DNA of 64,000 nt from Nicotiana tabacum (Eukaryota > Streptophyta > Magnoliopsida > Solanales > Solanaceae). The notes under the pieces were generated by a model, which ran no database searches, had not been told where the DNA came from, and was given only the letters and a program-made list of their open reading frames with translations. Location of the stretch: assembly GCF_000715075.1 (NCBI RefSeq), contig NC_134102.1, positions 97,233,766-97,297,765 of the forward strand. The letters run 5' to 3'. The translations under genes were made by a program, and so were the position numbers. Of the stretch, positions 22,701 to 35,479 are shown piece by piece (the stretch's first letter is position 1; every line of letters begins with the position of its first letter).

Positions 22701-25700
22701 GGGCGCATTGTCAGAATAATGGTCATAGTGGATATCCTCAAATTAGTAAAAATCATGGGTTTTGGGTTCGCTTTTTTTGGTTAAGTGGGCAATTGTCTAT
22801 ATCAGATGGTGACAAAGCGAGAGCTCGAGAAGAGTTCTCTATTTCAATGGAGCTTTTGACAAATAAGGAAAGCAAAAATGACTTCGTTTCATTGTCCCAC
22901 TTAAAATCGTATAAGAGGCTGACTGTCGATAGAATCCTCCATGAGATTCATCTACTGGACGTTGATTTTCTAATGAAGGATGGTATCCATCAGTTAGTTG
23001 ATAAAAATCTGCACTCTGAGTGTGTAAAGACACTTGCTCCTCTTCTCTTTTCCTCAAAAGAGGTCCGTGCTGAATCATTACGTGTCACCAATCATACAGA
23101 GAGAGGGCTAACTTCAATTGAACTGTCTGCCTTAGATATTTTAATAAAAGGATGTGAGGAGACGGAGCCATTGGACATTGAGGTCTATTTAAATTGCCAT
23201 AAAAGGAAGTTGCAGGTGCTCATTACTGCTGCTAGTGAGGAAGAATATCAGCTTTCTAACCAGATGAAAGATTCAAAAATGTTATCTGTCTCTGACTCAG
23301 AGTCAAAAGAAATCCCAAGTGACCTCTGTAACTTGGTTGCTCAAGAAGTGAAGGCAATATCTCAGTGTGCGTCAAGGATAAAGAGCATCAGTAACCCTTC
23401 TGAAAGCTCTGTATGTCAGTTTTATCTTAAGAGTTTTTGGGGCGTCTTTTCTTCATTGTTGCAGATGCGTTGATCTTTAATTTTTTTTTATTTTTATAAA
23501 AGATGCTATATCACTATCAATATTGAGAAGAATGATAATTTTTTTTTGATGTGATGGGGAAAAACCCTGCATTCAAGTAAAGAATCTTAGACCAAACATA
23601 CAGAGAATGAACCCTTTTTTTAATTATACATAGGGGGAGGGGAAGAGGAAATGGGGGAGGGGATTACAAGATGGGGAATCGAACCCTCACCAGCGAAGTG
23701 AAAGTTTAGGTAGCCAACGATTGGACTACTAAGATTCCCCATAGAGTGAACTTTTTATGGGAAGTATTGAAATGAATGTGCCCATTGGCTTTTCCTGATT
23801 TCAACCTGGAACACCCCCCCCCCCCCCCACACACACACAAAAGAGAGAGAGAGAGAGAGAAGATAGAGAATTCAAAAGTCTAGCTTGCGACAAGTTCCTC
23901 ACTGTCAATGAGCTAGGGGTGTTACCTCACATATTGGGGGCACTAGAAAAACATGTAATACTGATTTTGAAATGTTGTCTGCACCACTCCACATGTAGTT
24001 GAACATTTACTTGCTGCCTTTAGCTTACTTTTAAAGCTTGAACTGGTGTAACTGCCTAGAGAACAATACTTTTGGTGAAGGTTTAGGGATTTCTAGAATT
24101 CAATCTCGTAATATGCAAGGTTTGGTTTGTTTAATGCTGTTATGGTCTTCAGGTTTGTGAATTATGCTGAGAGTGTTTAGTATAACATTGATCTTTGCAA
24201 CTTTATCCACTACTTGTTGGTTATTTAGTTGTCAAGTAATTCTACTAGAAGATTGGAGCATTACGCATTGTGCTTATAATTATTATTGTAGTGACGACCT
24301 TTTCCAGTGATGCTTATGTTTAATAATGCTAAAACCTAGATTTCTAAGAGCTATCTGGACCTGGAACTTCAGAACAAAGTAAACAAAGAGAAATTGATAG
24401 TTTGAAGATGCAGATAATGCATTCTGTTAACTTCAACATTTGATCCCAAATATTACTACAAAAGCTCAAAGCATTCTTTTGACCAACTTTACTCATATAT
24501 TGCTTGTTTGTTCAACTTTATCCTCTTTTTCATAGTTTGGCTTTCCATACTAGATAGTCAGCCGTAGTTGTATGGTTATGATGCTTATTGTAAGATTGGG
24601 AAGGTAGAGTATGCCAATATGAAAATCTGTCATGGATTTCATTTGGTCAAAATCCTTTGTCCAACTAGGAAAAGAAAGTGAGAAGTTTAAATAAGAATGA
24701 CTTGTTCTGTTATGCAATTTCTTCCAACTCTAGTTCTAAGGACTTGCCACCTTTTGTCCTTTTTTTTAGTTTTTGGTGATTTCCTTGCTCTCTCCATTTA
24801 AAATCGCGTTCCTTTAGAGATGGATGCTTCTCATCTGACCTGACTTTTTGCACTTTCTCATCCTGAACTTCAGCCATATAGACAATTAAGGTCCATGTTC
24901 TTGTTGACAAATATTAGATGAAATGTAACTGATGCTTCACATTTTGGTTTTCCAAGAAATGATTAACTTTTATTTAGTTAATGAGCAATGATCACCAGAC
25001 ATCTATTTAGTTTTTGCTGTGTATTCTTTTGATAAATAAGTTTTGTGCTAAGGTTGCAGAATTTGATACATCTTTCCCTTGCAGAGTGGTGTTCCAATGA
25101 CTGTCATTAGTGATATTCAATCGTCGCTGCTGATGTTTATGTGTAACATTGCCAACACATATTCTTGTAAGAAATTTTCTGGCCCAGGAATTTCAGATCA
25201 TAGAGAACAGAGAGAAAGCTCGTACTTTGTAGATGCAGCTATTGCATTCTGTAAACTCCAACACTTGATCCCAAATGTTCCTATAAAAGCTCAAGTGAGA
25301 CATCTTTCTTTCTTTAGAGGGTTTAGACCGTTGACTTTCAGCTGTAACATCAGTGTTTGCTAACTCTATCTTAATCTTTCATTAGAAACAAGCTGATTTC
25401 TTTAACCTTATCATGCCAGACAGAGTTGATCGTGGCAATCCATGACATGCTTGCTGAGTTTGGTGTCTGCTGTGCAAATGCAACTGGTGAAGAGGAAGAA
25501 GGAACATTTCTAAAACTTGCAATAAAGCACCTCTTGAACTTGGATATGAAACTGAAATCTAACTTTCACTCTGTCTGCAAGGAATTTGAAATGTCTCAGC
25601 GTGACGAACAGTCTTCTCATGATAATAATGTAGGGAAATCTGAGCAACTTTCTCATGGAAGCAACATCAAAGTGTTATCAAATGTATCGAATTTGGACAA

Positions 25701-28700
25701 CCTAAATGTGACAGGTCAGATAGATAGAGATGAAGCTACTGCTTCAGATAAAGATGCTGTTGAGAGGATTAGTGCAGAAGCCATTTCTGCCAGTAAAGCT
25801 CTGGAGGTTGAGAAAACTAAAGGGGAGAAAAGTAAGAGTATTGGTGATGTCTCTGATGGTTTGTACCCTAGATCGGAGAAATCAAAGGATCAATTGGTCG
25901 AAGATGGAACCGAGCTAAGTGAAGATGAAAAGGAGGAGCTTGAAGTTGCCATTGATAATGCTTTGGATCAGTGCTTTTACTGTCTGTATGGATTGAATCT
26001 AAGGTCTGATGCATCTTATGAAGATGATTTAGCTGCGCATAAGAATACAAGCCGGGGTGATTACCAAACTAAGGAACAGTGTGCTGACGTTTTTCAGTAT
26101 ATACTTCCCTATGCAAAAGCTTCTTCTGTAAGTGCTACGTGTCTTCTCTTTATCAAATCCTACTTATCAAACCTCTTCCTCCAATTCCTTATTCCGCGAG
26201 AAGTATTATTTCAGTTATATATAGTTATATTTTCCTCTCTAGGCATAATATATGATTTTAAAACTCTCAATTTTGCTTTTTTTCAGAAAACGGGGCTCAT
26301 TAAACTCCGAAGAGTCCTTAGAGCTATACGAAAGCACTTTCCACAACCACCAGATGATGTTTTAGCTGGAAATGCAATAGACAAGTTCTTAGATGGTCCT
26401 GAAATGTATGAAGACAAACTCTCTGAGGAAGCAGGATCCAGTGGCTTTTTGGAATCCATGACAAAGATATTATTATCAGATCCCGGAAGCCTCAAACAAC
26501 AGAAAGCATCATCAAAAGGAAGGTAAATATGTTAGTTATGGGATCAGCATTTTGGAACAAATGAATTTACTAGTACTTTGAACTATGGACTCAAACAGAT
26601 ATTTGTCATTGGTTGTTTGCAGTTCTGAGCCATACCTGGAAGTTTATAGCAACTTGTATTATCTTCTTGCTCAGTCCGAAGAAATGAATGCAACTGATAA
26701 ATGGGCTGGCTTTGTTCTGACAAAAGAAGGGGAGGAATTTGTGCAGCAAAATGCAAATCTCATCAAATATGATTTAATTTACAATCTCCTACGCTTGGAG
26801 AGTTGGCAGAAACTTGTAAATATATATGATGAGGTGAGATTGTTCTGCAGTCTATCTGTTGCGGCTATATATTCCCTAACTGAAGGCAGTTTTATACTGT
26901 GGGGAGTTCGTGGGCGTCGTAGTTTCTTAATCTCTTTGTTTTTTGAACATCTTTTGGGTACGCAGGAGGTAGACTTGCTGCTAAATGATGGAAGCAAGCA
27001 AATAAATGTTCTGGTATGGAGGAAAAATGCTGTTTTATCTGAGAGAGTTGAGGCAAGTCGCAGAAGGAGCAGACGATGTTTGTTGATGACTTTAGCTTTA
27101 GCCAAAACAGCAGATCAACAGGTTTGCTTCACTCTGATAACTTGTGGGTGAAGGTTTTGCTTTTGTTAGATCTTATTGCCATCCTAGGAGTAATCAAGGA
27201 CAGACCCGTTGTTGGAGTTTGAATCTTCCGATGTTACACGAGTTTCATGTATCAAGGTTTCTTTTTCTTTCTTGTTTGGTTGGCGGTCCTGACTCCTGTC
27301 AAACATATAGAATGATTTGAATGTTTACTTAGGTGTTAACAATTTTCAGTTTGCTTGGCATTTGACTATGTTGATTAACTTCTGCCAGTTTTTATTTAAT
27401 AATAATTACCTTACGTTATAAAAAAAGTTAATGTTGGAGCTAAGAGTGTGTTAGTGCATTTCGTTCTCACAGTCTACATATGATTGTTCCTGCTTCTTTC
27501 AGGCTGAGATACATGAGTTATTGGCATTAGTATATTATGATGGTCTTCAGAATGTAGTACCAATCTATGATCAAAGATCTGTTTTGCCGTCCAAAGATTC
27601 AGCATGGATGATGTTCTGTCAAAACTCAATGAGACACTTTCAGAAGGCCTTTGCACACAAGTAAGTCTGTTTGGTGACTCTTTTTCCCTTGATTATTTCT
27701 TCATCTAATGTAACCTTAGCCTGCAATTTCAGGGAGGATTGGTCGCATGCATTCTATCTGGGAAAACTCTCCGAGAAGCTTGGATACTCACATGAGATGT
27801 CATTTTCATTCTATGCTAAAGCTATTGCTTTGAATCCATCTGCTGCAGATTCTTTCTATAGGATGCATGCTTCACGGTTGAAGTTACTTTGCACATGTAG
27901 GAAACAAGATGAGGAGGCCTTGAAGGTTGGTGCTTTTCTGAAACTTGCTTTAGCTCCTTTCTGTTTCCTCTTTTATTGTGACAGTTATACATGTAAGCTA
28001 ACTATGACACGAACAGGTGTGTATTGACAGCCGTGAAGATAGCTAATTTAGTTTTAGCTCTTTTCGTTGTTCATAGATCTAATCTATTTGTTCATAGATC
28101 TAATCTATCTCCAGTTGTATGTAAAATTTCGAGAGACATACACAGCAAAGCCACATTTCAAAATATATATACAAGCGCAACAGAAATATGTTTCACTAGA
28201 TTATTCTAAGCATAGCCTGCTTAGAGTTCAGCTTTGTGTATTATATAACGCTCTTCTCTAATCAGCAACCTATATAGGTTCATGAATTTCAGCAGCATGT
28301 GCGTCGTTTTCTTTTTTTCTTCATAGCTCATCACCGAAGAGTTCCCAAAACATACCCTGACAATTGCATCTGGGACAGGAAGGACTGCATGTCTAAACTA
28401 ATGCTTACTTCTGAATACTTTTAATCTGCATGCCCCTTCTCTGGCCAGACTTGGAAATAGTTACCTTTTTCAAGTGGTCATTTTCCATGTGGTAGGAGTA
28501 CAATTGTTGACTTAATTAGTGCCCGGATGCATTTTAGGTTGTTGCTGCGCACTGTTTCAATGAATCGACTCAGGATACTGTGATGGATATCCTCAGTAAG
28601 GTTTGCCCATCAATTTCAGAATCAACGTGCTCCGAGGATAGAACTCCCGATGCTTACTTTGTAAATGATGTAAAAGGGGATTCACATTTTGAAGGGGTGT

Positions 28701-31700
28701 GGCAGATGCTTTACAATGATTGTCTTTCTGCCCTTGAAATATGTGTGGAAGGGGACCTGAAACATTTTCATAAGGCTAGATATATGCTTGCTCAAGGCCT
28801 ATATCGAAGAGGTGGGAAGATGGATCTAGGGAAGGCAAAGGAGGAACTTTCTTTCTGCTTTAAGTCGGCTCGTTCTTCATTCACAATAAACATGTGGGAG
28901 ATTGACAGTATGGTTAAAAAGGGAAGGTATGCATTTCTATTTTCTTCTCTGTCCTATCATTTAGCACATCGAGGAGGCACGTTGACGACATTTTCTGATT
29001 CCTCCTAGATTGTTCTCTCTTTATTTAGGGAAGGCCCTTTTATTTAATTGAATCAAAATCTTGGTGTTGAATATCACACCAAGGCGTTGTCAGCTTTAGT
29101 ATATGGTATAAAAGGGTTGCCATCCCATCTACACAAGCTATTGGAAAGATCAACCCTGAGATTCCAAAGATCCATCCAAGTGTATATATAATATAATAAG
29201 ATAGTTTCTTTCCCAAAAAAATAATAATATATAAATGGAAGTAAAAAGAGCCTTGAATGTCCATACAGGTTTCTTTTTCTATTGTTCCTTTCTCGCAAAT
29301 CATTCCAAAACACACATTGAGAGAAATGAAACAAACAAGAGAAGATTGAGAAAACAACATTGCTTGATTATTCCCTCAAGCTATTGGGGGTTTAGATAGT
29401 GAAGTCTACATGTTCCAAGAAAGAATGAAAATCAAAATTACATAACTACAGGAAATAAAGCAATCTACTTGATTTTGGATTGATATGTTACTATTTTACA
29501 AGACCCTAATACTCCCCTCAAGTTGGCACATACAAATGGTATGTATCAAGCCTGCTACATAATATATACCTTTTTTTGAGAAAGTTAAGGGACTTGATGT
29601 TTATATCTGCAAGTTGATCATTTGACTTCATGAACTTTATGACAATGTCTCCTGAGATTATCTTTTCTATGACGAAATGACAATCAATTTCTATGTGCTT
29701 GGTCCTATCATGAAACACTGGATTTGATGCAATATAAAGTGTAGCCTGATTATCACACATAAGTTCAATTTGGTCAATCCCTCCTAATTGTAGTTCTGTT
29801 AGCAGTTACTTGATCCGTGTGAGTTCACATATAGCCACTGCCGTAGCCCGATAATTCTGCTTCTATGCTTGATCTTGCAATTACGTTGTGTTCTTACTTT
29901 TCCAAGACAAATAGATTTCTCCCAACCAGAATGCAGTATCGGGAGGGAGATCATATGTCTGCCCAATCTGTCCTCTAGTATATCCAGCAATATGCTCATG
30001 TCCTCTATCTTCGTAGAGTAGTCTTTTCTCTGGAGCATATTTTATGTATCGAAGGATACAAACAAATTCATTCTCAGTTACTATCACTAGGAAAATCCAG
30101 GAATTGACTTATGACTCTCACTGGGAAAACAATGTCAAGCCGAGTTACAGTGAGGTCATTTACTTGCCGATCAACCTCCTATATCTTCCAGGATCACTAA
30201 GAGGCTCCCCGTAACCTAGTAGAAGCTTAACATTCGGATCCACAGAGTATCAATGAGCCTAAAGTCTATCATTCTTGTCTTATTAAGAATTTCAAGAAAT
30301 GCCTGATCTGGATTGAGCAACCTCATACCTAGGAAGTATCTACTGTCCAGGGTCCTTGGTCTGAAAGTGCTGGAAAAAAAATGATGCTTCAACTTGGTAA
30401 TTCCCTCTTCATCACCTCTGATAATTATATCATCAATGTAGACCATAAAGTACATGCACAGATCTAGAGTGGAGACATCTCTTCCCGTGACTGTTTGTAA
30501 ATGGGAAGTGGATAAGCTGTAGGGGATCTTCTCGGTTTGACACTTTAGACAACATATACTTTGCATGCTCAACCTCCCTACTCCGCGGATGCTTCCACCA
30601 AAGATGTGTTCAAGAAATATTTATCTCACCTGAAGCATCCCAAGCCACTAAAATATTGTTTCACTACGTAATCTTTTGTAAGCATCCATCAAGAGACAAA
30701 GATGCCCATGCCACTGCCTCCTAGTAAGATCTTGAAACGGAAGCCATTTTGTAAGATCTCCTACAGTTTTGTTGACTGACATACAAAGTTCATTGGTCAC
30801 ACTTTGTATTGTCGTACACTAGGATTGAGTTACGTATGGCGTAGCTGGGACTGAGTCTATTGATTTGACCCTTTAGATGTATGTCACAATTTTTGCAAAT
30901 TGTTGGGCGTGGTGAGTAAGCAATTGCAGAAGTTAGTTTGTTGCGACTCTCAAGAATAGGTTATATCACTCACAAGTAGGAGAGAAAGATATGTCACTAT
31001 CACAACTTAGGGAAATGTGACCGACTGGAACTGATGTTCAAATTGATGAATGCCTATGTTTGTTAGGAAATGTGAGGTTTTTAGGTTGTTGTAATCATCA
31101 AATGATACAGTAATGGAAACATTTTATTTATTGAACCTGGTGAACTTGGTAACGAGGGGCAAAGTCAATTATAATCATGTTCCTAGATGAATCTCTTTTG
31201 AGGTCCATTACCTGGTCAGTATTGGAGCCACATTTCTTGCCTCGTTATCTGATTCAGAATGTTAATAATTTCAATGAGTTAAGCCATGCAGATCAATGTT
31301 TTTAATATTCATATTGCAGGCGCAGAACCCAAGGTTGCTCAGGGAACAGGAGAGCCCTAGAAGTTAACTTGGCAGAAAGTTCTCGGAAGTTCATTACTTG
31401 CATCCGCAAGTACATATTATTCTATTTAAAACTGCTGGAGGAGACAGGAGACATATGTACCCTTGATCGGGCTTATTTCTGTCTTAGGACAGATAAGAGG
31501 GTACTGCCATATGAATTGGATGCATACTTTGTTCACAATGATTAGCAGCATTAATGATTAGCCTAATGAAAAAAAAAATATTCTTCTTTATACACCTTAT
31601 CGCGTCACCCCTTTCTGAGGTTGCATATTAGCAAAGCCCCTTTGAGGTTGCTTTATTTTATTTATCTATAAGAAAGCATTTCTAATAGCTAAACTTTCTG

Positions 31701-34700
31701 ACACAAATGCTCAGTTTTATTATTTATAGGAAAGCATTCCTCATGCCATATCTTAGAGATTTACAAGTTGGAATAACAGTCAGTAGAAAATACAGAGAGA
31801 GTTGTTTTACTTGTATAATACCATGGAAAAATAATGCAGGAAAAAAAATAAAAAGCGTCTGGAAGAACATTTATTTTATGTTATAGATCATCTGATTAAA
31901 CTTTCTATTTTATTATAACCAATTTAGACCCTCCTTTCTTTCAATTCTCTCGTCGTTGCCTGTTCTGTTGGATACTAACATGGAACCTAAAGCTCTGGCC
32001 GTTCTTTTTGATTTAATTAACTCAACCACTGTTGTAAATTTAGTTATACCTCTATTTCTTATTTAATGAAAACTCCCTTGCCTAACATATATATATTTTT
32101 CATCCAGTTCTCCTTATGCCTTGAAGATCTCATTCCAGTTGCTCTTGGACGATACTTAAAGGCATTAATTTCATCTATACATCAAACTGACCATATGTCT
32201 TGTGCTGCTAGCAACTCTAGTGAGCATCATCTGGAGAAAATGTTCTCTCTGTTCATGGAACAGGTAGCCATGTGGTCTGATATTTGTGGCTTACCAGAAA
32301 TAAAGAGCTCAGAGTTGACGGAGAGCTGTTTATTTGGGTAAGTTCTTTTGAAGTGACCCCAACTTTATGTGTGCTGTACTAACTTGAAGTTTTTCTGTGG
32401 TTTCCAGCTTGCTTACATTTGCAATCGAAAAAATTTGTTTTCCATCTCTATAGTAATAAAAAAGAAGGATTTTTCCCATCTCTTTTGTAGTCTCAATATT
32501 GATCTACACCAATTGTAAGCTGAGCAAAATAACAAAGGTATAAGGAAATAATTGCTCTCTTATCTAAGAACTATGTTCAGGTATAATTTTGTTCTAGTAT
32601 CAAACATGATATTTTGTTTTATTTGGGTTTTTGATGTAAAAGAGACATTAGGTCTTGTAACTAGGGACCTTTTCTCTCAGCACTATCTTGGCGCTGAGAT
32701 TTATCTATATATCAATGAAACCTGTTATCATTTCAAAAAAAAAAGAGACATTAGTTAGAAGGATTTGTTTGGATATTTATTGTTTACCTCTTGTACTGAC
32801 ACCATCTTGGTGTGATATGCAATGAATGATTTTTGGATTATCAAAATATTGTATAATTTTGTTCCTATAAAATGTGGTGGTGCACAACTTGCTCTTCTTA
32901 AAAAAAAAGAAGAAAAGTATTGGTGCACAAATAGGAACTACAAGAAATAGATGTAATTTGATAACAATCTGGATAGAGTGAGCACTTATACATGTGTTAG
33001 TTGCTCAATATTCTCATTAAAATTGCATGTACTATCAAGATATTGTCCTTGCATCAAGTACTTTATATATTTCACTTTTGGGAATGTATGAATTTTCCAG
33101 TGTGTCCCAGAAGTGTCTCTGTTGTTTATTCATATGAGTCCTAACCAGGCTTTGAACAATAGAAATGATACCATGAGCATTTGTGGAATACCTCAAATTC
33201 CTTGAAGCTATGAAGTCCACTGTTTGCTTAAACTCAAAGCAGTATGCTTATACAGATACCATTTTAACATTCCTTGCAGATATCTTTATCGATATATCCA
33301 GTCTTTAGAGCAAAATATCAAAGTTGAAGCGCTTGAAGGAATAAATGAGAAGATACGCAAGCGTTTGAAGAACCCAAAGCTGTCGAATAGTAACTGCGCA
33401 AAAGTTCATAAGCATGTTTCTGCTGCTTGGTGTCGGTCACTTGTTAATTAGCATGGCCTTAATAACACCTTTGCATTCAAGACTCTCTAGTGAAGTGCAA
33501 GTTCCAAATTCGCCAGCTAATGGATTAGAGAATTCACAACTGCTTTGTGTTGATCTCCAACTGGATGAACTATGGAGTTCATCTTTTGAGGACATGAATC
33601 ATTTGAAGGATCTTGAGAGGAAGTGGAACCCTTCATTGTCTAAGATAAAAAATGTAATAGTAAAGAGAGTTGCAGATGAAGATATGGAAACTGCTTCTAT
33701 GTTGCTTAGGTGTTGCTATAATTTTTATAAGGACACTTTTTGTGCATTGCTCCCATCAGGTGTAAACCTTTATATGGTGCCATCTCAATTTGCTACGGAA
33801 ACATATATCCAACCTGGGATAGATGCAGTTGACATACTCGATATGAACACTTCACGGAAGCTACTTTTGTGGGCCTACACACTTCTGCATGGCCATTGCA
33901 CAAATGTCTCAGCTGCTATTAAGTATTGTGAAGAAAATTCCAAGGTATTACATCCATCCTTGTCGAATTAGTCTAGTTTAATTTCTAGCGCGCTCAGGTG
34001 AGTGTGAGTCATCAATCACCAATAAATCTAAGACCTTGACATACGATATCACTGCTGATTTAGAAGTGTAGTGAATAGAGCTGCACACTTGAGGTGCTCT
34101 GCTGTAACATCCTCTTATGCATTGTGGTCTAAACTCGAACAGCAGGGAATACTTTTCGCTTACCTAACCTTATAGCCAAATTGGTTTTTTTCTTACCTCT
34201 TGATTTCCCTTTTCCCCTTACCTCCCAAATTACATAAACTGTAGAAAGATGTGGCTCCTTCAATTCAATATTTTCTCCTTTTTAATCTCTATTCTTTGTT
34301 AAATGGATCCCTTATTTGCTTTGACCTGGCTGTCTAAGGCTGACAGGGTAGGGCTACCTAGTGGCCTTTCTCTGAACTATATTTGGAATCAGTAAAGCTT
34401 TACAGGTTCAGGTACCTGATACTTACACACTTTCCTATAGGGAACATATCCAAAGCCTGTAACATAATTCTATTTTGCGTTTAGCTTATGATACTCTGTT
34501 TCTAGAACTCCCTCGTGCTAGTTCAAGATGTCTTTTGTTTTTTGTTTTTTGCTTGGCTATTAAGAGCATGTAAAAAAAGGTCAAGAAGGAAATGAAAAGG
34601 AAAAATAAGATAGATGGTCATTTCACAACTGATGAATTTTAAATGCTGAATTCCATGCAGTCAAGGATAAAAAAAGGAACTGGAAGCTCGTTGCCTTCAA

Positions 34701-35217
34701 GTGCAAATGCATCTCCTGCCACAGCTTCCAATATAGGTGATAAACTAGTTTCATTTATCCTTATCAATGTCAAGTAGTGCATACATCTTTGTTTCCTCTC
34801 CAAGCTGATCTGTAACTCTATGTTGTAGGTGGAGGAAAAGATGGAACGAGTAAAAGCTCTGAACCAGATGTTTCCCTATTATCAAATTCGGGCAATGCAC
34901 CATCTTCTGAAACCGATGGATCACAAAAGGTTAAACCTCCCAGTTTGCCAGAAACTGAGAAGGCAAGTGGTGCCTCTTTATCCCAAACGGGGGGCACAAT
35001 GAATGCATTATCGACATCTCTACCTGAAGGAGAGAGTGGTTTCAACATGACATCCATATCTTTGTCTGAATCTGTAAGCACTACTTGTCCAAAAGCTGTA
35101 TCTGCTGATCAGGGCCAGAAGGTTTTATCGGCTGCTCCGCATTTACATCAAAACAATCCTGTTGCTGAGAGCAAGAAATTGAATATGCAGAATGATGCGA
35201 AACCTGAAAACATTTGA
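19753..35217 (+). CDS. CABIN1-like TPR protein (HIRA complex subunit), with one frameshift
   Basis: Large nuclear TPR-repeat protein related to human CABIN1 and yeast Hir3, partner of HIRA in replication-independent H3.3 deposition. Exons: 19753-19755 (ATG only), 19871-19945, 20434-20553, 20688-20728, 21233-21444, 21603-23410, 25085-25294, 25420-26127, 26287-26522, 26623-26833, 26966-27121, 27503-27660, 27733-27925, 28538-28926, 31320-31500, 32108-32337, 33280-33944, 34661-34736, 34829-35217. Phases agree at every junction except that exon 17 has one extra base. As read, frame is lost at 33446-33447 (after codon 1699), with a TAG at 33449-33451. Without that base the model is 2,019 aa. The start ([20 protein letters not shown]) and N-terminal TPR region match plant relatives. 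The C-terminal 155 residues are Ser/Pro-rich. Either the allele is truncated or the base is a sequence error. Confidence 0.85.
21068..21165 (-). mobile_element. SINE fragment, Solanaceae type, in CABIN1-like intron 4
   Basis: TTTTGATAACCGAGAAATCC followed by an ATAATGGGCCCACC stretch and CCCTTCTCCACTT matches the repeat at 49,855-50,030. On the minus strand this is the 3' region of a tRNA-derived SINE ending in A-rich sequence. The head is missing. Possible but imprecise flanking repeats (CTAATTCACAAT / CTAATTGTCAAT) occur. Confidence 0.5.
23538..23765 (-). mobile_element. tRNA-derived SINE in CABIN1-like intron 6
   Basis: On the minus strand, a tRNA-like head (GGGGAATCTTAGTAGTCCAA, with an A-box-like GTTGGCTACC) is followed by a B box (GGTTCGATTCCCC) near 23,675, an A/G-rich body and a terminal A9 at 23,539-23,547. 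Flanking TATTGAGAAGAATG and TATTGAAATGAATG may be diverged TSDs. It lies antisense in the 1.67-kb intron between exons 21603-23410 and 25085-25294. Confidence 0.65.
23812..23862. repeat. Poly-C, (AC)n and (GA)n compound microsatellite
   Basis: A run of about 15 C is followed by several AC units and about ten GA units, in intron 6 of the CABIN1-like gene. Confidence 0.8.
29356..30580 (-). mobile_element. Truncated Ty1/Copia element in CABIN1-like intron 14
   Basis: On the minus strand, remnants read in order: reverse transcriptase ([20 protein letters not shown] near 30,440), RNase H blocks ([15 protein letters not shown] near 29,980; [20 protein letters not shown] near 29,740) and [14 protein letters not shown] polypurine TTGAGGGGAG at about 29,513-29,522 is followed by an LTR-like start. 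Frames are broken. No second LTR was found, so the 5' part is missing and the lower limit is uncertain. The element accounts for much of the 2.4-kb intron between exons 28538-28926 and 31320-31500. Confidence 0.8.
32652..32743 (+). mobile_element. 92-bp truncated retroposon with 3' hairpin and A tail
   Basis: This insertion is bounded by a perfect 11-bp repeat, AGAGACATTAG, at 32641-32651 and 32744-32754. It contains the stem-loop CTCAGCACTATCTTGGCGCTGAG, whose arms are CTCAGC and GCTGAG, then TTATCTATATATCAATGAAA and an A tail. It looks like the last part of a plant L1 or SINE 3' end. It lies in CABIN1-like intron 16. A similar ACACCATCTTGGTGT hairpin lies just downstream at about 32,799-32,813. 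Confidence 0.7.
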
Positions 35218-35442
35218 TGTTGTACAACCTGTTCTAATCAATCTGTTCTGCAATTTTGCGTCGTGACTGGTCTATTATTGTATGTAAGCAGTTCCTTCTT
35301 TTCTTGAAGAGCTCTCGTTTCTTTCTTTTTTCTACTGTTTTTGGTGTCAAAGGGGATATAAATATAGGTTTTCCCCCTTGTATCGCTACTCTACCTATTC
35401 CCACAGCTCGTGCTGAGCATGACCCTCGCTCACTCTCCCTCA

Positions 35443-35478
35443 CTCACACACACACACACAAAAAAAAAAAAAAAAAGC
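35443..35478. repeat. (AC)n plus poly-A tract
   Basis: Eight or so AC units run into a 17-base A tract about 230 bp after the CABIN1-like stop codon. Confidence 0.8.
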
Positions 35479-35479
35479 A

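Noticed and set aside
33414..33971. Separate gene starting at an ATG or ATG-like codon near 33,414
   Set aside because: Its residues continue the CABIN1-like protein in a shifted frame; one extra base explains it better than a second gene.
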